A DNA stretch of 27,780 bases from Pleurotus djamor (lineage: Eukaryota > Basidiomycota > Agaricomycetes > Agaricales > Pleurotaceae), in contig JAPEVF010000608.1 in assembly GCA_029747585.1 (NCBI GenBank), positions 1-27,780 on the forward strand. The letters run 5' to 3'. Both the position numbers and the translations under genes were made by a program. The notes under the pieces were generated by a model, which was not told the DNA's origin, did not search any database, and was given only the letters and a program-made list of their open reading frames with translations. Shown here in pieces: positions 21,585 to 27,780 of the stretch; the first letter of the stretch is position 1; every line of letters begins with the position of its first letter.

Positions 21585-21590
21585 CACGTG
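21585..21590 (+). promoter_or_regulatory. E-box (CACGTG) upstream of the 149-aa gene
   Basis: Lies 96 bp before the ATG at 21681, matching the spacing seen at 14305 and 16235. Confidence 0.5.
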
Positions 21591-21680
21591 CTCCGTGTCA
21601 CGCTCTGCCTCACATCCGCGTCACAAACCGTTACAACTCCTTCCTCCCCCTCAACTACCCTTCCCCTTCATCCACCAGCA

Positions 21681-22183
21681 ATGCCGCACGTATACATCCT
21701 CCAGAGAACGATGAAATCGCTGCTTAAGTGTAATCGGCTCGACTTGGAGCTCAACGCTCTGAAAAAAGGACTGAAGGACGCGTATCCAAGCGTTCAGGTA
21801 TGCCTCCCCACTGGCTCAAAGGTGCTTTTCACGTAGGTTACCCCACCTTCCCTTTTGTTTCTCCCGTTCTCATTGCAATGCGTAGCAATTCCATGCACTC
21901 GTCGTTGCTGGCCGGTGGCGTTTGCGGCCCCGAACACTCAACCGCCAAGTTCTTCAGTTCCGAAGGCACCTGCGCTGTCGCCCTCCACCTGTTTATCCGT
22001 CAAGGAGCCCTCCAAGACTACGAGTTACTTTATCCCGATCACGCCGTACTGAGATGGGAGGGTTACAAAGAGAAGAAGGTCTACATAGGAAGGTGTGTTT
22101 TCCAGACGTTTCTCCACGGTTCAAAGGCCCATTCTTTTCTAGCTTCAAGCTCTAGGGAACGTTGGGGGTTTTATTGGGCATAG
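21681..22183 (+). CDS. Small 149-aa protein of unknown function, KDZ cargo
   Basis: Two exons, 21681-21832 and 21886-22183, joined in phase by a 53-bp GTAGGT...CGTAG intron. The ATG has context accagcaATGCC. The N-terminus is basic and helical (LDLELNALKKGLKDAYPSVQ); the second exon encodes a compact part with GTCAVALHLFIRQGALQDYE and LRWEGYKEKKVYIG. No known domain, signal peptide or membrane helix. An alternative second intron (GTGTGT at 22095 to the AG at 22149) would shorten the C-terminus and is equally in phase. It is the last gene before the right terminus. Similar short proteins near KDZ transposases are in my memory, without a function. Confidence 0.6.
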
Positions 22184-22532
22184 CCGTCCACATTCCTTGT
22201 CGCCGTCATCTCTTACCCCGTGTTCCCACTCATCCGTACTCAATTCACGTATCCCTTGGTGGAACAATGTTTTCTTGGCATCCTAGCTTGTCCGCGAAAC
22301 ATGTCCGCGAACTGCTATACACATACGCACTGAATACCCTAACCCAATCCCCTCAAACGGCTTGCCAACCTCACCAACCAAAAAAAATGACGGCGTCGGC
22401 CGCCGGTGCTTAGCTTGCGTTTGGATATTTTTTCCTTTGACGTCGACAACGCAGCCAACTCATCCGCTGGGCCATGTATTCTGAAAGGCTAACTTGCGTT
22501 TGGATAATCCACCGCCGGCGATAGTTCACAAG
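22184..22532. other. 3' flank of the last cargo gene and right subterminal region
   Basis: No gene seen. Two copies of cttgcgtttggata (about 22414 and 22492) and an atccgctggg motif (about 22460) form a short subterminal repeat region before the right terminal repeat. Confidence 0.6.
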
Positions 22533-22630
22533 AAGTGATATATCCATCCGCCGGCGTCCGCTGATCCAGCTGAACGGGTCAGATATCCGTCCGCTGACCA
22601 AGTTATACTCTAGTAGATGACTGCGGTATG
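22533..22630 (-). repeat. KDZ right terminal inverted repeat
   Basis: Complement of the left terminus: the 21-bp identical block is at 22536-22556, ATCCGTCCGCTG at 22585-22596, and the outer end at 22619-22630. The match in both order and distance from the end confirms the boundary. Confidence 0.9.
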
Positions 22631-22639
22631 TGCATTTCC
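22631..22639. repeat. Target site duplication, right copy (TGCATTTCC)
   Basis: Exact copy of 5614-5622, reading codons Cys-Ile-Ser in the Plavaka frame and followed directly by the rest of the transposase. Confidence 0.93.
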
Positions 22640-23917
22640 TCGTTCATGAATTGCTGTTACATTGCCCGACGCAATACCATCTCTACAAGTGATCTCAACT
22701 TATTCCGCTCTTACCTCAAGACATTCCATACGCTCCGGCAAATTTTCATTGCTGCCGACATCCGATCAGACTTCGCCCTCCCTCGACAGCACTCATTAAT
22801 GCACTATTGCGATGGGATCGAGCTTTTTGGCTCCCCGAATGGACTCTGTACCTCCATTACTGAAGCAAAGCATATCCCTGTCATCAAGCAGCCTTGGCGT
22901 CGCTCGAGCCGGAAGGAGCCGCTGCCGCAGATGCTCAGAACGATCACCCGGATGGAACAGCTTGCTGCCATAAAATGTGTCTTCCGCCAGCGGGGCATGC
23001 TCAACGCCTCCCTACGTGAATACATGAAGGCGTTTGTGGAGGACCGGCTTCCCCCTCCACACCCATTCTATGGTCCAATGCTTGCCTTTTCCGATGATAT
23101 CATTGAGGACGTTAACGATGTCGATGACTCATCAAACTCAACAGTTGTTGAAGGGCCCAAAAGCAAGACAGAACTAAGGCTGTCAACGAGACGACGTACG
23201 TCCGTGCTTTCCTCTATCTCCGCATATTTCCCAGGCTGATGAAGCCTTGTGCCAGAATCTGATTATCCACTGGACCTTGTCTCGCTTGCTTCATACCTCA
23301 AGATTCCCTCGTTCCCGGAGGCGTTGAATGAGTTCATCAGCTCCCGAAATCATTCAGGAACGTTGCAGCTCCCCTTGGATTCTTTTGTTGAGGCTTTCGA
23401 TGGCCGAATACATGTGTTCCACTCAGCAACTGCCGAATACTACTCTCCGAGTGAGTTGTGCGGTGCTGGTGGCATGTATCGTGAGATGATTCGGGTCAAT
23501 CCAGACTACGCTGGGGATAGCAGGTTTGATACAGTGCTCGTTTCCACAGGAGACACATCTGACCAGATGAATGGGCTGACTGTCGCAAGAGTCCATCTCC
23601 TCTTTTCTTATTTTGATGCTTATGATGATGTGCGGGTTGAATGCGCCCTTGTTTCGTGGTTTGTACATCCCCCAACCGGTCCACCCCGTGATCCCGCCAC
23701 CGGAATGTGGCTTGTCTGCCCCGAGATTGACGAAGATGGATCTCACCCCCTTCAAGTCATTCACTTGGATTCTATCCTCCGAGGGATCCACTTGCTTCCT
23801 TGCTTTGGGAGCGGCATCATCCCCGAAGACTTTTCGTACATAAATGCACTTGATGCGTTCAAACAGTACTATGTAAATCACTTTGTCGACTATCACGCAC
23901 ATGAACTATTGTCATAG
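22640..23917 (+). pseudogene. Plavaka transposase, 3' portion, separated by the KDZ insertion
   Basis: Continues the frame left at 5622: exon 22640-23195, a 60-bp intron whose retention would give an in-frame stop (23237), and exon 23256-23917. Family landmarks are YIARRNTIS, LPRQHSLMHYCDGI, LFGSPNGLCTSITEAKHI, QPWRRSSRKEPL, VFHSATAEYYSPS, GMYREMIRV, VIHLDSILRGIHLLP and YYVNHFVDYHAHELLS at the C-terminus. Taken with the 5' portion, the spliced frame has no stop or frameshift over about 932 codons. As it stands this part has no promoter of its own and is unlikely to be translated. Confidence 0.92.
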
Positions 23918-24245
23918 CCAGACCNTTTTTACCTTTTTTTTACTTTTTCTACTTTCGCAATCAACCTTTTACCCTTGATAGCTTTTTTACTTATATTTTC
24001 GACAAAAAGCCTAAAAGCCCGAAAGTAATGTGCAAAATCCCCGATGAAGAAAGCTCGCATCTTCATGATTGAGCTGATGATTGCCGTCAATTGTAAAATG
24101 TGGTGTTTATTTCAGTACCTCTTGATTGCTTCTTGGTACCAATTACCTCCTCTGCCTTGTCCCGGCCTACGATTTACTTAGGACGAAGTCCAAAGGATGA
24201 TCATGTGATCGCGTAGTCACACATGGTGACAGCGCGGCCAGGCAA
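23918..24245. other. Plavaka 3' flank and F-box gene upstream region
   Basis: T-rich non-coding sequence (23925-24000, N at 23925), then mixed sequence. The right end of the Plavaka element should lie here, but no terminus was identified. Bases about 24190-24245 are probably the promoter of the F-box paralogue. Confidence 0.5.
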
Positions 24246-24278
24246 ATGTCACGCGTCCTCCCTCACGCCGCGGCCACC

Positions 24279-25772
24279 ATGCCAGACCCGACACGACAAG
24301 TCGTTTTGTTTCCCGAAATTTTGCTCTCTACTTTCCAATATCTTTCCAGGAAAGACTACGCCAGCTGCGCCTTAGTCTGTCAGGATTGGGCTGAGATCGT
24401 CTTGGATTTAGCATGGTCCACAGTTTTTGATGTCCAACTCCTGCTACAACTTCTAGCTCCCCTCGCCTTGGATACTTCCCTTCCTACTCAGCGTAAGGTA
24501 AGCGATCCTACCAGTATGAAGGCGCTGCATTACCTTACGTATTTAACCGTTTTGACAGTATTTTTCTCGACCCATCCAATCGCGGGATTGGATTAGATTC
24601 GGGAAGTATTCACACCGAGTACGGATACTTCACTGCTCCGACCCAAAAATGCATTCGTCTGTATACTCTCTTGCAGCGATGCGTCCACGTCCTGGTCCCT
24701 TGCTACCAAACCTTCACACTCTGATTTGCCACGGCGCTGATCCCACCTCTTCTCAGTTGCTTGCCAGCCCCTCCATCACTACCTACTATCTTTCCTGCGA
24801 TATGGTGGATGAAAAGGGCTTCGAACTTATCCTTCAATATCTTCCTATTTGGATGCCAAACATAGAGTGTTTATCACTGTACAATTGCCGGGATGAACCC
24901 CTCCAGGAACCTCTTGTCCTAATGTTCTCGGGGCTCCGCTTTCTAACAAGTGTCGATACCCGAATGGTACACCTAACGGAGGAAGTCACCGAGGCTCTCT
25001 CAGAGCTTCCTTCACTCCGGGATTTAGAGGGCCATGGAATTCATTACAATGAACATAAGACTTTTTCGCTCACGTTACACTCGAGGAGTTTCCCGGCATT
25101 AGAAGAGCTTTCTCTATGGACACCCTTTGCAAGAGCCATCGCATGCTTTTCATCGGCCTTTTCGCCCGCTTCGCTCAAAAGCCTGACACTCAGGGAATAT
25201 GATGGGGCAAACCCCGACCACTACCGATCTCTCATCGAATGCATCGCATGCCGTCTATCCTCCATTGAGGCCTTGACGCTCCTCTATGATGATAGGCACG
25301 CAGACATTGAACCTGAGGTGTTTGACGACATGACGGCTCCGCCGCCATTCTCAATTATCACACCTCTGGCCGCATGCAGAAACCTCTCATCGCGGAACCG
25401 AGCGAGGCCGAGCTCATCACTCTAGTAACGGCCCTACCCTCTCTTTGTCATTTAGACTTGGGTCGATGTTACAAGGTCTTGCCCAATTCGGAACCATCCA
25501 TCGGCCTCTTCACCCTCTCGACGCTTGCACCTTTGTGCGAGTCTCTAGAGTACTTATGCCTCCACTTGGCTTTCAGCATGGCAGTCGACTTGAAAGACGT
25601 ACCAACCCCCAATACACCGTTCAAAAATCTCCAAAATCTTCAGGCATGGTATCGCTCTATTTTTGAGTCAAGCTCTTGTCATGTGCATTATGGATTGTTG
25701 GGTGATGAGTGGGAGCGTGGGCGACCCCTGAGGGTTGATTCTCACGGATTTACTTCCCACTTGGGTGCGTGA
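24279..25772 (+). pseudogene. F-box/LRR protein paralogue with disabling deletions
   Basis: Exon 1 ends at 24497 and a 61-bp intron (24498-24558) joins it in phase to the next exon. The ATG at 24279 has a near-ideal context (gccaccATGcc); an in-frame ATG at 24246 is the alternative. Residues about 8-60 are an F-box (LFPEILLSTFQYLSRKDYAS, ALVCQDWAEIV), the Skp1-binding part of SCF ligases, followed by leucine-rich repeats matching the gene at 1-1068. Around 25385-25420 this copy is 25 bp shorter than its paralogue, which throws the frame; the LRR continues in another frame from about 25390 to 25772. A second deletion of about 26 bp seems to lie near 25650. No splice pair repairs this. Likely a decayed copy, though a truncated F-box protein ending at 25425 could still be made. 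Confidence 0.72.
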
Positions 25773-26239
25773 GTTGTGCTGTGTTTTTGTGAAAACGAAA
25801 TTCAAGCGTTTCTGATAGGTGCGTAGCGCCTGTCCCCTTTTCATTACAGGAGAGACCAGCACCATGCCGGCCTCTCCGTGAAACTAGCTAAGTACATGTG
25901 GGTAGACTACTGACTACAGCTACGAGAGGGTGGATGGTGACCGGTGACGGCGGCATAACGACAGCATAACGAGGGGAGGGGAGGGAATGGATGCGAGACC
26001 TTCACCAGAGCACCCTCCTTATATACACCTCGCCACGTCAGACCCAAGACTTGTGCGCACAGACCTCAGGTAAATTTTCTCCCCTTTGCCCACATCTTCT
26101 TCGCCTCCGTCGCATACACTTTTTTCCGTACCCCTCGATCGTAAAAACGAGGTGGTCTAGAGTTCCTAGTCCCTGCACAAATAAACAGCTCCGTTCACCC
26201 TGCTCAATTGCTGTTCACTCGAAATAAGGCCATTTTCGT
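25773..26239. other. Intergenic stretch right of the F-box paralogue
   Basis: No gene recognised. A TATA-like ttatataca at about 26017 on the plus strand has no convincing downstream reading frame. Confidence 0.4.
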
Positions 26240-26252
26240 GCAAAACAAAGTC

Positions 26253-26258
26253 TTTATT
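26253..26258 (-). terminator. AATAAA polyadenylation signal (minus strand)
   Basis: Reads GGAATAAAGA on the minus strand, downstream of the minus-strand open segments ending near 26270-26400. Supporting evidence only. Confidence 0.4.
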
Positions 26259-26822
26259 CCAAGTCTACAAGACAACTGTACATATATCTATGAATTTCAC
26301 AAACACAAATATACTGCTTGCCGTTCCACGCAACGAGCTCCTTGAGTACGAGGAAAGTGGAGGCGAGAATCGGGAGGTGAGGATGAAAGACTAAATAGAA
26401 ATGACTAGTCATCACGGGGGGAAGATAAACTCACCCCTACGAAATCGTTGAGTCCGTCCTCCGACCGATCGAAAACCGGAGACCCTACGAGAGTTCCAAT
26501 CCCGTCGGTTGCGTGAAACACACTCGAAGATGATGCCTTGAGGGGCAGCGAGATCGAGGAAAGAAATGGGGTGGTCGTGTCGTTTTCGAGGTGCCTCCGA
26601 GTCACTAGGAACAAAAACGGGTCAATTTATCAATGTACGAGGATAGCCACGACGTACCATGGTGTACCTGTGAGNAAAAAAGCTCCAAGCATCGTTTTGC
26701 GTAGCGAAGAGATCGTTTGAGGTACTTTAAAGCCGAAATTCTTCGAAAATGAAGGCGGAGGGTAACGGAGAGCGCCCAAAGTGCTCGTTTCCGCTCGTTC
26801 TACTTCAGGTCTTGTAGGGCCG

Positions 26823-27311
26823 ATAAAATGGAGTCGAATTGTATAGTCATCGTTGTTTCGAGGCAGGAGAAACCGGAGAAACGAAGCCGCCGAGTCCACA
26901 GGTGTCGAGTCGAAAGGAAGGGGACAAACGGCGCGTAGAAATCCATGGGGGTGATAAAATGGAGCCGATCTGTATATATATCGTCAATAAGCGAGAGAGA
27001 AACCCGACGTACCTTGTTCCAACGAAAACACCGAGCTCGTGGCTTGCAGTGGAGGAGATACCAATAAAATGGAGAATTTCTGGATAGATATCGTTCATCA
27101 GCGAGGAAAATGAATAAAAAAGCCACCATGCTCACCTTCGTGTCATGACGTGGCGAGTACGAAAGCAGAGAGTTTGCGAGTTTCAAGGAGCCATTAAAGC
27201 GGGCTGAAGGCACTGTTTTGCGTGTAAATTCGAGGGTTTCTGTCTTGATATGCTTCATTCCGGGATTCGGGTGGGGGGAGAGCAGGCGACGCGGGTACCG
27301 ATAAAATGGAG
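26823..27311 (-). repeat. Four dispersed exon-like repeats sharing CTCCATTTTAT
   Basis: ATAAAATGGAG occurs at 26823, 26954, 27064 and 27301 (CTCCATTTTAT on the minus strand), each preceded in the minus direction by an acceptor-like stretch of the type gat-atatacag about 3-5 bases away. The copy at 26823 has lost the acceptor AG. The pattern suggests duplication of an intron 3' end together with the first codons of an exon. Confidence 0.65.
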
Positions 27312-27501
27312 CATTTCTGTATATACATCGTTGATCAGCACAAGTAAAAGCAAAATAGATGGTGTCCTTACTAGTTATAAGTGTCAGGAATCCTTCTGGG
27401 AGCTTCGCTGCGACTCGAACGAGCAATACGAAAAGGTCGAGTCCCTGGCGATTGTTTCGGGTCGGCACCCTCCGAAAGACATGTCGAGCCACGTCAGACA
27501 T

Positions 27502-27780
27502 GCACGAGAGTCGAAGCAAGGAAAAGAGAAGAGGATGGGGGGTGCAAGGAGGAATCTAAGTAAAAACGAGGATTAGAAAAGTCGAGCCCATCGGTTCCGT
27601 GAGAGGAAAAATAACTCACGAAGAAAAGGGAAGGCGGAGAAAACACCAAGCTCAGCCAAGTATATCCCAAAATAAACAAAGTCTGCGTTATCGTAGCGCG
27701 GTGGACAGGGAAGGCGTAGGCGGCGGAACGATGGTGGTGGTCGAGAGGAAAGGGAAGTGTTTCAAGGTCCGATGCAGAAG
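27502..27780. other. Right end of window, no gene recognised
   Basis: Purine-rich on the plus strand. Presumably the 5' flank of the minus-strand unit; no motif stands out. Confidence 0.4.

Larger units (their letters stand above)
5623..22630. mobile_element. Complete 17,008-bp KDZ transposon with TET/JBP cargo
   Basis: Both ends are visible. Left terminus CAGTACCCTCAGTC and right terminus (complement) CATACCGCAGTC start with CA and align with small gaps. CAGCGGACGGAT lies 35 bp from the left end and 34 bp from the right end in inverted orientation, and a 21-bp identical inverted block lies about 75 bp from each (5698-5718 and 22536-22556). A 9-bp target duplication flanks it, and its removal restores the Plavaka frame. 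It carries two minus-strand and four plus-strand genes, including a KDZ transposase and a TET/JBP dioxygenase, an association known in basidiomycetes. Coding frames are intact apart from homopolymer/N artefacts, so it is probably young and possibly still autonomous. Confidence 0.93.
3678..23917 (+). mobile_element. Plavaka DNA transposon (minimum extent), host of the KDZ insertion
   Basis: Bounded here by the transposase start and stop codons, because the true ends are not resolved. Without the insert, the transposase covers only about 3.2 kb. If the divergent gene at 1317-3512 belongs to the element, the uninserted element would be roughly 6 kb, between about 1070-1316 on the left and 23918-24245 on the right. 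I looked for CACTA-like inverted termini in both flanks and found only weak AT-rich similarity. Confidence 0.75.
26240..27501 (-). other. Probable spliced minus-strand transcription unit, function unknown
   Basis: Several minus-strand open segments are separated by intron-like sequences with GT...AG ends of about 43-60 bp (for example GTGAGC...ATCCAG before 27075 and GTACGT...TATACAG before 26966). An ATG at 27501 opens a 45-codon segment (MSDVARHVFRRVPTRNN...) that ends in a GTAAGG donor. AATAAA on the minus strand at 26253-26258 fits as the 3' end signal. Downstream segments repeat the phrase CTCCATTTTAT four times. I could not join the segments into one unambiguous frame, and the product resembles nothing I know. 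It may be a lineage-specific gene, a decayed gene or a non-coding transcript. Confidence 0.3.

Noticed and set aside
1120..24030. Plavaka terminal inverted repeats from AT-rich flanks (gtcga...aagtaa-aaaagct near 1220-1250 and its complement near 23975-24005)
   Set aside because: The similarity is limited to low-complexity A/T-rich words and no target duplication could be placed outside it.

Overview
This is nuclear DNA of a mushroom-forming basidiomycete (Agaricomycete). The genes are broken by many short GT-AG introns of about 49-88 bp, and the protein families are typical of the group: F-box/leucine-rich proteins, a Plavaka transposase and a KDZ transposase carrying a TET/JBP dioxygenase. 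All gene models were built by hand from splice signals and reading phase.

The layout is a transposon inside a transposon, set between two F-box paralogues. (1) 1-1068 is the 3' part of an F-box/LRR-type gene; a decayed paralogue lies at 24279-25772 in the same orientation. (2) Between them is a Plavaka (CMC-type) DNA transposon. Its transposase begins at 3678, is cut after base 5622, and resumes at 22640 to finish at 23917. A seven-exon gene of unknown function (1317-3512, minus) is divergent from it across a 165-bp intergenic region. (3) The cut is a 17,008-bp KDZ element (5623-22630). It has a 9-bp target duplication (TGCATTTCC at 5614-5622 and 22631-22639), imperfect inverted termini of about 100 bp and subterminal repeats. 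Removing the element and one duplication leaves a single open Plavaka frame of about 932 codons, so both insertions look recent.

The KDZ element is a cassette of at least six genes. On the minus strand are a large acidic, Ser/Asp-rich protein (6814-10948) and a 195-aa protein (11571-12324). On the plus strand are a PHD-finger protein with a possible caspase-like fold (14403-16141), a TET/JBP 2-oxoglutarate/Fe(II) DNA dioxygenase (16310-17557), the KDZ transposase with a CxC2-type zinc cluster (17606-21260) and a 149-aa protein (21681-22183). Three of the plus-strand genes have a CACGTG box 75-100 bp upstream of the start codon. The transposase is expected to move the element; the dioxygenase and the PHD protein suggest a chromatin or DNA-modification role, which is inference.

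The most unusual signal is a four-copy tandem repeat at 13331-13660. Each copy can fold into the same two-hairpin structure, and the fourth copy changes both stems by compensating base pairs while keeping an 11-nt linker.

The assembly has 17 isolated Ns, mostly beside homopolymers. In four exonic cases deleting the N restores the frame, so they look like spurious bases. Right of the F-box paralogue (25773-27780) lies an unrecognised, probably spliced, minus-strand transcription unit with four exon-like repeats.
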